A DNA stretch of 64,000 bases from Asparagus officinalis (Eukaryota; Streptophyta; Magnoliopsida; Asparagales; Asparagaceae): NCBI RefSeq assembly GCF_001876935.1, contig NC_033794.1, forward strand, positions 36,749,056-36,813,055, given 5' to 3'. Of the stretch, positions 24,785 through 37,066 are shown in pieces. Made by a program: the position numbers and the translations under genes. The notes beneath the pieces were generated by a model, which made no database searches, was not told the origin of the DNA, and saw only the letters and a program-made list of their open reading frames with translations. Each line of letters begins with the position of its first letter. Positions within the stretch are counted from its first letter, which is position 1.

Positions 24785-25757
24785 ATGGATATACACGGTG
24801 CACCTAGTTTAGGTTATGCCATTAATGTTGCTCCTCGTTTGGATAATTTTCTCTATGCTCAATGGTGTGTTAGATTCAAACTTTTTGTTCGATCTAGACA
24901 TTTTGATTTATAGGAAATTATAGATTGTACCCACTTTGGAGAAATCCAAGTGGAGTAAAGATGATCATAAAATATTTACCATGAACAAGCTTTTGTTAGA
25001 ATTTTTACATAATGCGTTTGATTCATCTTTTTCTAATAAGCTTGATTCTTTTGATAGTGCGTACACATTGTGGAAACTTATAGAAGCACATCAAGGGAAT
25101 TTGGAGGCGATCCGACAAGCTTTGGAGGATTCCGCTTCTAGTTCATGTGGAGCTTTATTTTCATGCACACGGCCACTAGGCGATAATTCTGGTGAGGTTT
25201 GCGAGTTCGAATCCATTAATGATTTATCTAGTGATGAACTTGCTTGTGCTTCTGAAAAATTATTACATACCTACAACAAATTGCATCGTATATTTTTAGA
25301 TTTAAAAAGCAAGCATGTTGCATTAAAATCCGATCATGAGCTATTAGCTTCTAAGTTTGATACTATTTCAAATGAAAATGTGATCCTCAAAGAAAATAAT
25401 GAGAAATTAAAATTGGATTATATTTCCTTAATTTCAAATGTTGCTATGATAACTCATGAAAGAGATAATGCCATATTAGAAGTAGAGAACATAAAAATTG
25501 ATACTGTTTCTTTTATAAATGACTATATATGTTCTACTTCTAATAAAAATACATATGTGCCTAATAATAAAGATTTGAATCTTATGAATAAACATATTTT
25601 ATCTTTAGCTTCAACTTTGAAAACATGCATTAATAATCATAAGAAGCTTATGGATATGTGTTCCAAGTCTAAGTCAAAATCACCCACTCCTTATGCACAC
25701 ATATATAGCAAAGGTTATAAGTGTTCTATTTATGGCCGAAAAGGCCACCTTGCTAAA
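24785..25757 (+). pseudogene. Element A gag, 5' part
   Basis: The start ATGGATATACAC at 24785 opens a frame with YAQWCVRFKLFVRSR that hits a TAG at about 24911 (in place of a Trp seen in B). A shifted frame from 24936 carries KWSKDDHKIFTMNKLLLEF, a coiled-coil-like middle and the first knuckle CSIYGRKGHLAKC, whose second Cys is Tyr. It is cut at 25757 by element C and resumes at 45530. Confidence 0.87.
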
Positions 25758-26632
25758 TGTAGGAATCGAAAATTGCCTATAGGTCTCCACAAACAGCTCA
25801 GTGTTAAGAAATAACGATGAACATCACCATCTGGTTCACAGAAGCTTGATCGATATCGGTGAACGCTTGGAGTAAACCGACAAACTACGTGAAACAACGG
25901 AACTTCGGAATGATGAAGATATGAACCGATCGGGAACCTCGTACCGTTCACGAACAGCAAAATACCCTTCATATCTCATTTATTCCGCGGATGATTTGAT
26001 CATTGGAGCTTATAGAACTCTCCGTCGGCTTTCCAACGTACTTTGAATCACTTAAATCCGAGTTCGGACGAAGAATTTATGACGGAAACAATCAAACAGG
26101 CATAAACAAGGGTGTCTCGGCGCTGGTTGAGACACCAGAGGGTGTCTCCAACTCAGATTCGTCCCGTTCCTATAAATACGGACCCCGAAGCCTCATTTTT
26201 TTCAGATCTAGAGTTTTGGAGAATTGGCGAAGCCCTGCTAGACTGAAGAGTGATCGAGTTCTTCAACGCAAGAGATCGAGAATCGTCAGATCTGCATCAC
26301 CCGCATCCAATCCTTAGTATTATCCCGTTGTGGTAATTCTAAGAAGAGCAATTATCTCGCTGTTGTCGAGATAGGCGCTTCTACTTCTAGATTTCTTCGC
26401 GAATCGACGGAGTTCTAGACCTGATCTGATTGCCAGGTAGTCCACGGATATCAACGTTCCCGTCACCGGCTAAAAACCCACGCAAGCAAGAAACAACGAA
26501 CGGATCTTGTGTTATTTTTGAAAAGTTGTAATCTTTTATTTTCGTTATTCTTTTTATTGAATACTTTGAATTCTTTGTAAGCAATCCAGATTATAATGAA
26601 TTCAACAACGAAGGCAACTTTTTCCGAAAACA
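25758..26632 (+). repeat. 5' LTR of element C
   Basis: TGTAGG...GAAAACA. It contains the palindrome GAGACACC-AGAG-GGTGTCTC (26129-26148) just before a TATA box (CCTATAAATACGG, about 26168-26180). By eye about 18 differences to the other LTR occur in the first 245 bp, mostly CG to TG or CA, and fewer later on. A degenerate primer-binding site may be the GGTGACCACAGTGGGA stretch at about 26637-26652. Confidence 0.92.
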
Positions 26633-28065
26633 AACAGGTGACCACAGTGGGAGCCAACAACCTCGCTGCCGAGGCTGTAGTGACGCAACCGGCGTTCAAG
26701 ATCCGGGTGAATGAAGAGATCGAATACGAGTTCGATCAACAAAAGTTTGAAGAGTACCTCTCTTCCTCCTCCTCCAGATCCACCTTTCCAAACAGGCGCA
26801 GGAAGACCTCCTCTTCCAAGAACGCTCACGGGACCTCAGGATTGAAGATCCAAGATCCCCTCGCCGCTGCTGCACCCGTGCCCCGTGGCATCCCTGCAGC
26901 ATCCAAAGAGGTCAAAGCTGCAGATCCGGACCTCCCTTTCGCCGTGAAGGTAACTACTGAAGGTGCTCCAGCTTTGTCGAAGAGGGCGCGCCAAAGACGG
27001 CGTCAACGCCTTGCTCGACAATTGGCCAAGGCTGCAGAGTCGATGGACGGAGTCTGCTACATTGAGGACCTGAAATCAAGGCAGTGCCAAGAACAGCAAC
27101 GGCGAACCGCCAATCTCTCCTCTAAGGCGGAGACAAATGAATGGGTCCGCGTTAAGAAGAATCGCTCCACTCTCGAGGAGCGAATCAAGAAACACCGCGC
27201 ATTGCTCGCGCATGCCCGAGTCCTTCTGCAGAAAGCGGAAGAAATGCAGAAAGAAGAGACGGTCAAGAAGCCGCCTAGACATAAGCAGGTTTGGGTGCCA
27301 AAGACAAAACCGGCACCTAAGACAAAAGTGGACGGAGTTACCGTCCAACCTTCTTCAAATTCAGATCCCGTTTCCCCTGTCCCCGCACCTCCGATGGAGC
27401 CAGGTAAGAACGTGGGTCCCGCAAGATCCAGAGTTCCTTTAAAAGGTCGCCTCGGTCCTTTACCGGAAGATCAAGGTAAAGCACCTGTCAAGGAGCGATT
27501 GGGACCGTTGAAAGGTTCCCAAGCAACAAACCAGACTGGGGGTCGAACCAATCCCCCTAAGAAAAACAACAAAGGGAAAGCCCCTGTTACCGACCGCATT
27601 GGATTGCAGGTAGAAGTTCAAGAGCCCGTTAGGTTTTCACGCTCGCAAAAGCGTAAACTTGGACGAGCAACTTTTGAAGACGCCAATAAAGCGTCCTATC
27701 CCCAGAGGGAAACATATTCGTCTGATGACGATGGTGTTATACCTGGGAAGTCATGCCAACACTCTATGGGTTGCTCCAGCTATCAAACTGACGAGTTGTA
27801 CTATAGGGCCGGGGGTACGGATAAGTCTCGAAAGAGAAACATTCGAGACACAGATTCTCGTTGTCTGTGTGCCAACATAATCAAGGCAGTGCTATCAGAA
27901 TGCTGCTGTTCTAAAGCCCCAAGAAGAGTTTCTGTGTTTGAGAGAATCTCCACCAGAACATCCGATGCCAGACCAAGACACTTCCGTAGAAGGAAACCTA
28001 CTCTTCAGGAGGATGAATTTTCAGAAGTGTCCGTCAACATGACCGGAAGAGGAAAGTCAACGTGA
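26633..28065 (+). CDS. Element C ORF1 (protein of unknown function upstream of gag)
   Basis: An open frame from 26596 (ATG still inside the LTR, both LTRs carry it) to a UGA at 28063-28065, up to 489 residues. The product is basic and low in structure: Ser-rich at about 55-75, an Arg/Lys stretch (KRARQRRRQRLARQLAK, about 128-145), a Lys/Arg/Glu helix (about 190-250) and a Pro/Lys-rich part with repeated 'RLGPLPED/RLGPLKGS' words (about 290-320). I recognise no enzyme domain. An ORF1 of unknown role before gag is typical of Ogre/Tat elements. It is in the same frame as gag. Confidence 0.75.
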
Positions 28066-31000
28066 CGCTTTAGCCCGGATCAGTTCACCGAGGTGTCCCA
28101 ACGTATGACTCGATTACGATCAGGGACCAGTAGACGAAAGAACTACCAAAAAATACAGAAGGGACTTCCCTCAGAAGATGAAACTTCGGAGGTTTGCTCG
28201 GATGCCGGCTCGGATGCATGCTCAGCAATGGCTTCCGATGACATCGCATCGAGTGTAGGACAACCTTACGAGTCGCTTATGATTAGCGCCGAACAGGTGG
28301 CTAAGTTGCTCGAGGACACTCTGACCAAGCAGAAGGAAAATTTCAAGTTTGAAATGGAGATGGCCATGCAGCAAATGAGGGAGATGCACGACCAGCAAAT
28401 CGCGGCACTGACAACTCATCAGGGAGAGTCTAGCCGTCGCAATAATCCGAATCAGGATGATAACGAGCGAGAGGAGGATAATGTCAACATGAATACCCCT
28501 CCCGTCAACAACAATAACGGGGGTGGTCCCTCAGATGATAATAATGCGAAAGAGGACCACGTTACTTCTCCCCGAAACCACTCGAAGGCAGATACGAGTG
28601 AAGATAAGAAAATGAGGGACTTGGAGAGCAAGATTAACGCATTGATGAGTGCTCAAGAAGTGAAAAGGTCTGGGATACCATGTCCATATCCAAGGGAATG
28701 GGAATCAATTCCATACCCGGCGAAATTCAACTTGATCAATTTTACGCCGTTTGATGGGAAGGGTTCCCCAACCCAACACTTGATATATTTTAAGTCCCAT
28801 TTAGGAATAATCTTCGGGAATGAACTCTTAATGGTGCGGTCATTCGTTGGCACTCTTCGCGGAGCAGCCTTCGATTGGTATCGTCGCCTCAAGCCGGGGA
28901 GTATCAGCAGTTGGGATGACATGGAGGACATGTTTCTGACAAACTTCTTCGACGACGACACCAAGATTTTAATCGGCACACTATTTGACGAGAAGCAGAA
29001 AAATGGTGAGATGGTCGAAAACTTCGTGAAGAGATTCCGGAACAAAGCGATGAATTGCAGGGATCCGGTCAGTGAAGACTTTATCCTCAAGACTTGTCAT
29101 AATAATCTTTCATTGGACATCCTCGAAGCTATGGGAATGGCACCACCAAAGACCTGGAAGGACTTAAAAGTGCGAGGAGAACGAGCCAAGCGATTCCTTA
29201 AAAGGAAGAAGGCAGAAAGAGGTCAGACGACAAATAACACTCCGCAACAGAACTTTGCCCCTAAAGGTAAAGGAAAAGCACAGGCGAATGCGGTGGACGC
29301 GAACCAAACGTTCGAAGTACAAGCACAACCGCAACAGCAGCAGCAGAAGACGCCTCAACAATCAAGGTGGCAACAACAGCCCCAGAAGAAAAAGGCCTCG
29401 GAACCGAAATTCCCAAAGGTCTATTCATTCAAAGAGGATGAAGTTCCCGGTATTTTCAAATACCTTATAGAGAACAACAAAATCAAGTTGCCTCCGGTCC
29501 AGGATCAGGAAGATGCTAAAAGAATTAGCGATCCAAAATACTACGCATTCCATAGAGCGGTGCATCACCCTACCAAAACGTGCTATGCCCTCAAAGACAA
29601 GATCCAGGCTTTAATAGATGTTGGGGTCATCACTATGAAGCAACCTAAGGAGAAGAAGGTGGGTGCAAATGCAGTATCGATTAGCTTCGGTTCTGTTCCC
29701 TTGAACTGGTTCCAGCATGAGCCGGTAATAAATGCAGCAGTGAAGACCATGAATGATGATCCTCACAAACAACGCCAGAAAGGACTTGTACCACACACAG
29801 CCCCGAATGGTGAGATTCTTTGGGTTCATCCAGATTTGATTGGAGATGAACAATGGACTGGAGCCTCTTCCAAGACAAGGTCAAAAGGAAAAGGTAAGTC
29901 TTGTTATGGAGCTTTTGCTATTCCAGGAGAAGACGACGATGCAATTCCAGCCTTCCCGCTTTCTGAAGATGAACAGGAGGCCTTTGTAACCCGGAGCGGG
30001 AATGAATATCACTACAAATATCCGGATGCTTCTGAGCAACTGGCTAAGCAGGGGGCAACCAAAACCGTTCCCTCCAAGACGTTAGCAGAACTGGGAATTG
30101 TCGCAACTCCCCCAACACCTGTAGCTACGGAGAAAGTCCAGCAAAAGGAGAAAGGGAAAGAACCTCTACGCCAAGAAGTCCAAAACCCGAGGCAGTCTCG
30201 ATTCAATCATCCGATTGGGAGAGACAAACCGGGAAGTTCAAACTCTCAGCCCTATTTTGACATCATGGCGCAGTTAGCTAATATACCAGCTAGGATAACC
30301 CTATACGAATTATTGCGTCTTTCAAAGGACACAAGGAAAGCATTGCAGGAAGCCTTGAGTGACTCTGAAGCTTTCTTGACTCGAATCAAGCCATCTTCTG
30401 GAGAAGCAGAGCCGTCAGTTCAACATTGTAATCTCGCGGCACATCATTTTCCCTGCATTTCCTTCACCAAAGAAGACATGCAGATGAAAAACTCTAAGCA
30501 TGATCGACCTCTGTATTTCACCGGCCACATTGGCTCCAGCGTTGTCAACCGGATCCAAGTCGATCCGGGTTCCGCTGTCAGTATTATGCCATTCCGATTG
30601 ATGCATAATCTCGGAATACTGGCAAGTAAGCTAGCATCCACGGGCACTACGATCTACGGATTCAACACCAGCGGGTCCAGACCCTTGGGGAAGATTCGGG
30701 TAAAATGCCAAATCGAGGATTTAAAGTCAGAAGTCACTTGTTACGTGATTGACGCGGAAACATCCTATAACTTACTGTTGGGTCGACCTTGGATCCACGG
30801 TAATCTTATAGTCCCGTCAACTCTTCATCAATGCCTCAAGTATGTGGACACAAATAATGAGGTCAAGACGGTGGTCGTGGATAAGCAACCATTTAAGGGA
30901 TTGGAGAACTATTTCACCGATTCCCTTCTATACGGCACCGAATCCGATACTGAACCATCGGCCCAAGGAACAGCTGATACCGAAACTGGGCTTGATTACG

Positions 31001-32262
31001 ATGGTGGTTTTGTACTTAATGACATTGTACCCATTGTAATCAATCTTGACGATGATAAATCATCGGAAAGTAGTTGTAATTGGCAACTTGCCGAAGAACT
31101 ATCAATAAACGATGATTTAGAGTACTCGATGTGTCTAGATAATATCACTAAAGAATTGTATGACAACCCTGACTTGTATATGCCACTTCAATCATTTTGC
31201 ATGACGAAAAAGCAGGTACAAGATCCACGCGGAACGACACTTGTCATCCCCGAAGGGACAGAGGGTGGAAAGGAAGTCGTCTACGGTAAAGGGAGAGAAT
31301 CTCTGATACCCGACCACTTCTTGGAAGAGGAAGACGATGATGATAAACCTGCTCCTCACCTATTTAGGTATAACACAAAAGCGCGCGATCTAATGGAGAA
31401 GTATGGATATGACTTCACACTCGGAGAAGGTCTTTGCTTTGGTCGAGGTCCACGAGTTCCACCTCGAATGGCCTATGTACCAAAAGGAAAACCCGATGAT
31501 TATTATCGCCATAAAAGAGGTTTAGGTTATGTCTCCTCATCCGATGATGAATGTTGCTGGCAAGTCATTGATCAAATCGCTAACAAAGCTAAAAACGGAT
31601 ACTCTTCTGATTCTTCAGCTTGGGATTCCGACACTAGTATTGGTGAGATGTTCAAAAAATTGATGTCGAACATGGTTACGTTCGATCCTGCCACAATAGA
31701 GGAAGACGATCAGATGCCGACTTGGGAAGATCCTTGGGTTCATCACCTAAACATGCAGTACGGCGATAGGTTTGAACAGAGAGAACCTCCTACCGAGGAT
31801 CAAGTGGTCCAAGTGAATATGGGAAACGAGGATAATCCGAAGCCAATATTCATTAGCGACAGCCTCCCGCCGGAAGAGAAAGAAGAGTTAATCTCTCTTA
31901 TCAGGGAGTACATCGATGTGTTCGCCTGGAATTACGAAGATATGCCAGGACTCGACCCAAACGTAGCAGTGCATCGTCTCAATATTAAGCCGGATGTCAA
32001 ACCTATCAAACAACAACAAAGACGGTTTCGTTCGCAAATGATGGAGGCAATCGAGGCCGAAGTTAAAAAGCTTATTGACTCAGGCTTCGTTAGGGAAGAG
32101 CAACATCCAGAGTGGCTTGCTAATATTGTCCCGGTCCTTAAGAAGAACGGGAAGATCAGGGTTTGTATCGACTTCAGAGACCTCAACGCTGCCTGCCCAA
32201 AAGATGATTTTTTAGAACACCCCTCGGCGTTTTCTGCTACACGGTCATGCCCTTCGGTTTAA
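28066..32262 (+). pseudogene. Element C gag-protease-RT (N-terminal part)
   Basis: This open frame continues ORF1's frame after the UGA and runs to 32262. Seen in order: coiled-coil Gln/Glu region (about residues 65-110 from 28093); retrotransposon gag core with FTPFDGKGSPTQHLIYF and GAAFDWYRRL (about 215-365); Gln-rich linker; aspartic protease with VDPGSAVSIMP (about 823-833; a G is more usual after D); an acidic linker; a G-patch-like part with MEKYGYDF and HKRGLGY (about 1100-1145); RT start with VRVCIDFRDLNAACPKDDF (about 1360). Right after that about 60 codons containing the first catalytic Asp region are missing, and the frame shifts at about 32218. Gag builds the particle; RT copies the RNA. 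Confidence 0.88.
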
Positions 32263-33680
32263 AAAACGCAGGTGCCACATACCTGAGAGCCATGTCGAAG
32301 ATTTTTCAGGAGCATCTCCGAAAGACTGTCGAATGCTACGTAGATGATTTGGTCGTGAAAAGTCGTGATAAAAAAGATCACATTAAGGACTTGAAGACCA
32401 TGTTCGACTTGATGCGAGCCCATCAATTGAAGATGAATCCTACCAAGTCTTTCCTCGGAATGTCCAGTGGTAAGTTCCTTGGGTTCGTCGTCACCACCAA
32501 AGGTATTCACATCGACCCTGATAAAGTAAAGGCAATTAATGAATTGCAACCTCCGAGAAACCTCAAGGAGCTCAGAGGATTGCAAGGGCGGTTAGCTTAT
32601 ATCCGTTGGTTCATCTCGAACCTCTCAGGAAAATGCCAACCATTCTCCAAGCTCACAAAGAAGGGCGTGTCATTCATATGGGACGATGCTTGCCAAAAGG
32701 CATTCGAGAGTATTAAAGAATATCTCTCAAAACCTCCCGTACTTGTCGCACCGAAATCAGGCAAACCGTTCTTGATTTATGTCAAGGCGACGAGCCACTC
32801 ATTAAGTGCATTACTTACACAAGATGATGATAACGGTCATGAGCAGGCGGTATATTATTTAAGCCGGACCATGGTAGGCGCTGAATCTCGATATCCTATG
32901 ATTGAGAGAGAATGCCTCGCTTTAGTATTCGCTATTCCGAAGATGTGGCATTACCTGGTTGGACAGACCATTTATGTCATCTCTAAAGTTAACCCAGTCC
33001 GAATATTCATGACTCAACCAGCTTTCATGAATTGGCGATTAGCAAAATGGGCTTTACTCTTGTCCCAATACGACTTATATTTTAAACAACAGAAGTCAGT
33101 AAAAGGACAGGCCATCTGTGATCTCCTGGCAGCTAATCCAACTACAGATACCGCCGAGATATATGACGACCTACCCGATGAAACCCACGAAGTCAACGCA
33201 ACTTCACACCAGCAAGTATGGCATTTGTACTTCGACGGCGCTTCACGAGCAGCTAATGTAGCAAGTGCTCCTGGAAGTTCTAAGATTTCTTTCGGAGTTG
33301 GAGTTATCTTAGTTTCCCCAGGAAAACACGTGATGCCTCGAGCTTACTCGTTGACCGAACCGTGCTCAAATAACGTAGCCGAATATAATGCATTACTCAT
33401 AGGACTCAGTTTCGCCAAAGAACTGGGGGTTGAGTATCTCGAAGCCTTCGGTGATTCTCAACTGATAGTTAAACAAGTTCAGGGAGAGTACGAGGTCCGA
33501 AGTCAGGATTTAATACCATACCATAAGATGGCAGTAGAGATGGCAGAATCATACGAAGGATTCTTTATTGAACATATTCCACGGTTGCAGAATACCTATG
33601 CAGACGCGTTAGCGGCATTAGCCGTATCCCTGGCGCAGCCTCCTGAAACAGAACAGTTTGTTACAGTAAGGACTCACTAA
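32225..33680 (+). pseudogene. Element C RT C-terminal part, native RNase H and second RNase H
   Basis: It picks up with FCYTVMPFGLKNAGATY and has the catalytic YVDD (about 32340), FLGFVV, the RT thumb region, then a native RNase H (about 32760-33140) whose first acidic residue is lost (YVKATSHS), as usual in Tat. A second RNase H (about 33215-33640) keeps all acidic residues: YFDGAS, EYNALL, GDSQLI, ADALAAL. The Tat lineage is known to have acquired such an extra RNase H. A TAA at 33678-33680 interrupts the frame before the integrase. Confidence 0.9.
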
Positions 33681-35021
33681 CTCTTAGTGCCGATCTATGA
33701 TGAAGATGGCAAAGATGAAGATATTAAGGAAACACATTCAACTCAAGTGGAGTTCGGGCCCCGAGATTGGCGTTTTCCTATCATCGATTACATCTTGCAT
33801 GGAATCCTTCCAGAAGATGTGAAAGAAAGAGATTCAATCCGACGAAGAGCGCCGAGATTCTACTATAATACGGAGAATCGAACGCTATACCACTGGGGGT
33901 ATGATGGACTGCTAGCACGTTGCTTATCGACTAAAGAAGCTGAATAAGTCCTTAAAGAAGCACACGAAGGAGAGTGTGGCGCGCACCAACCCGGCCCCAA
34001 GCTTTATGATCGTATCAGAAGAATTGGATATTTTTGGCCTTTTATGATGAGTGATGCAGTAGCGTATGCCCGAAAGTGTAATGTATGTCAAATACATGCG
34101 AATTATATGCACCAACCTCCGGAGCATCTGCATCCTTCGGTTACGTCATGGCCGTTTGAGACCTGGGGAATGGATATCGTTGGTCCTATAAATCCCCCGT
34201 CAGTCAAAGGTGACCGGTTCATCCTAGCAATTATCGACTACTTCTCCAAATGGGCTGAGGCGGTTCCGCTTAGAGAAGTTAAAACGAGCAACGTCATTGC
34301 ATTCATCAAGCATCATATCATCTACCGGCATGGTGTCCCAAGACGAATCATACATGACAACGGTCCTCAATTCGTCAGCAATGCATTCATCAGGTTTTGC
34401 GAAAAGTTCAAAATTCAGGACATCTCGTCGACAGCTTACAATCCCACAGCGAATGGATTGGCCGAAGCCTTCAAGACTATCATAAAACTCTTGTCAAAAC
34501 TCGTGAAAACTAATAAACGAGACTGGGATGACAAGCTTGGCGCGGCTCTATGGGCCTACCGTACCACGGTCCGCACACCAACGGGAGCGACCCTATATTC
34601 ACTGGTATACGGATGTGAAGCCGTTCTTCCATTGGAGATTCAAATCCCGTCACTTCGAATCGCCCTCGCGACTCAAATGACGACCGAAGAGCAACATCAG
34701 AAGCGCCTTGAAGAACTTGAAAGGCTAGATGAGAAGCGTTTAGAAGCTCAACAGCATATCGAATTCTACCAAGCCAGAATCTCTCGAGCTTTCGACAAAA
34801 AGGTTCGACAACGGAGTTTCAAAGAAGAGGATTTGGTTTTAGCTGAGAGGCGGCCTATGGTCCTTAATTCCAAGAAGAAAGGCAAATTTGAACCTAAATG
34901 GGAGGGACCATTTATAGTAGAGACAGTCTACTCGAGTGGCGCATATCGCCTAGTCACCAAGGATGGCGACCGGCTTATGATGCCGATAAACGGCAAGTTC
35001 CTGAAAAAATACTATCCTTAG
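33681..35021 (+). pseudogene. Element C integrase
   Basis: Same frame as the RNase H, separated by TAA at 33678-33680 and broken again by TAA at 33945-33947. The HHCC finger (H..H at about 33960-33990, CNVCQ at about 34075) is followed by the catalytic triad: D in WGMDIVGP, D in HDNGPQF and E in NGLAEAFK, then YRTTVRTPTGATLYSLVYG and a C-terminal domain ending LKKYYP. Integrase inserts element DNA and makes the 5-bp duplication. All catalytic residues are present; only the two stops damage it. Confidence 0.9.
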
Positions 35022-37066
35022 TATCTTCAGGATAACTAATGTATCGGGAAGTTCCCGGAAGAATACACCATATGGTATTCTTAGGGATAACCCAGTCACT
35101 GTAGAAGTGATGAATAAGAAATCCACGTTCGAACTCTGAATGTCGGAATGTTTCTTCTTATTATTGTCAAACTCTCTAATTCTCATGAGTTATTTTTGTG
35201 AGACGAGATCCAATCCTTTGACAAGTTAATCTTTCCTCACCAAACCATCCGTTGATCAAATTAATCGACGGTGGACCCACCAAAATTTCTATCCGCCAGT
35301 CATTGGCAATTCTCAGACTCAACATGTTAGGTCCTAATCACCTAGCATTAAAGTCCTCCTTTGAGTGATAATACGAGTTGGCATTTTTTTTGCTACCTGT
35401 ATTCCACTCTCTTTGCTTTCATGTCAAACCTATAAAAGTTAGGGCCAAAGACAAATTCCTCTCTCGATTCCTTCCATGAACGAGAGGTCCACTTTCAACT
35501 CGAATAATCAAACCTATGAAAGTTAGGATTGTTCCCAATCTCACTTAGTCAAGCCTGCAAATAGTTAGGACTAAGACCGAGTCATTCCTTTTCGATAAAC
35601 GAAAATTTGCCTTTGTTCCTTTTTCTACCAAACCTATAAAAGTTAGGGGTGAAATTAGGCTTTCTCCTCAATAAATGAGAGATTCTTTTTGGATCAAATG
35701 GCCAATCCTATAAAAGTTAGGGTCGTTTGAATCTTTTCGATTCTCGGAGTGGAGATCCCACTCTTAGTTTCATCTCTTCGGATTCTGGGGGTGGAGATCC
35801 CACCTTGAGTTTCCTTTCCAACTGGAGATAGAATATAAAATTCTTCCTCTTCAGTGCAGGGAGATAGAATATAAAATTCTTCCTCTTCCATTTTCCAGTC
35901 CGCCTTTACTCTGAGAAAAGACACAATTCCCAACTTCCAATACGTGCACTTTGTGCACGGGGAATTTTATCTCAACTCCTAAATAGAGATAAGCCTATGC
36001 CTAACACGCGTGGCCGGTTTAGTCTTTCACCGATTGAAAAAGATACTAGAGTTTAATTATGGGGACTTTTATCCCGAATCCTAAGTAGGGATAAGCCATC
36101 GCCTAACACGCGTTGCTGGGTACCTTTTCCCATAAGAAATGGTGAAGTCTATGTATTCAAAATCATAGTATAAAGTCTAAGAGAAGTAATTCTTTTAGCG
36201 CAACGTTACATGTGAGACGGGTTTAAAATTCACATGCTAGCCCGATTCAAACGGTAATCGGTAAAGGCACACCAAACCTGTTGAAGGCTGGGGGTTTGCC
36301 AAAAATCCTAAAGTCTATGTCCAACACACATGACCGGTTTAGTCTTTCACCGATGGAAGAAAGACACCAGAGTTTAAGTCTGGGGAATTTTATCCTGAAA
36401 CCTAAGAGAGGATAAGTCATCGCCTAACACGCGTTGCTGGGTACCTTTTCCCATAAGAAATGGTGAAGTCTATGTATTCAAAATCATAGCATCAAGTCTA
36501 AGTGAATTAATACTCTTAGCACAACGTTACATGTGAGACGGGTTTTAATAATTCACATGCTAGCCCGATTCAAACGGTAATCGGTAAAGGCACACTAAAC
36601 CCGTTGAAGGCTGGGGGTTTGCCAAAAATCCTAAAGTCTATGTTCAACACACATGGCCGGTTTAGTCTTTCACCGATGGAAGAAAGACACCAAAGTTTAA
36701 GTCTGGGGAATTTTATCCTGAAACCTAAGAGAGGATAAGTCATCGCCTAACACGCGTTGCTGGGTACCTTTGCCCATAAGAAATGGTGAAGTCTATGTAT
36801 TCAAATTCATAGCATCAAGTCTAAGTGAATTAATACTCTTAGCACAACGTTACATGTGAGACGGGTTTTAATAATTCACATGCTAGCCCGATTCAAACGG
36901 TAATCGGTAAAGGCATATCAAACCCGTTGATGGCTGGGGGTTTGCCAAAAATCCTGTAAATCTTATGACCGCTGGGTTCATAATCAACAAAGAAATATCA
37001 AAAAGGAATCAAATACTAAGTTTCTATTAATAGATCAAGTTAGAACATACAATAAAAAAAAACTCG
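35022..37066 (+). other. Element C noncoding spacer after integrase, with repeats
   Basis: No protein was recognised. Five diverged copies of a CAAACCTATAAAAGTTAGG-like word occur at about 35428, 35510, 35550, 35628 and 35702. A 30-base unit is repeated at about 35824-35895. Three larger repeats fill 35985-36960 (separate entry). Confidence 0.75.
35985..36960. repeat. Three-copy tandem repeat, period about 322 bp
   Basis: The word CGTTGCTGGGTACC recurs at 36111, 36432 and 36755, and the flanking text ('cacatgctagcccgattc', 'gaaggctgggggtttgcc') recurs in step. The copies are very similar. They lie between pol and the antisense gene. Confidence 0.9.

Noticed and set aside
27137..27442. Plus-strand 101-codon ORF inside ORF1
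   Set aside because: Arg/Ser-rich shadow frame of the element C ORF1 reading frame.
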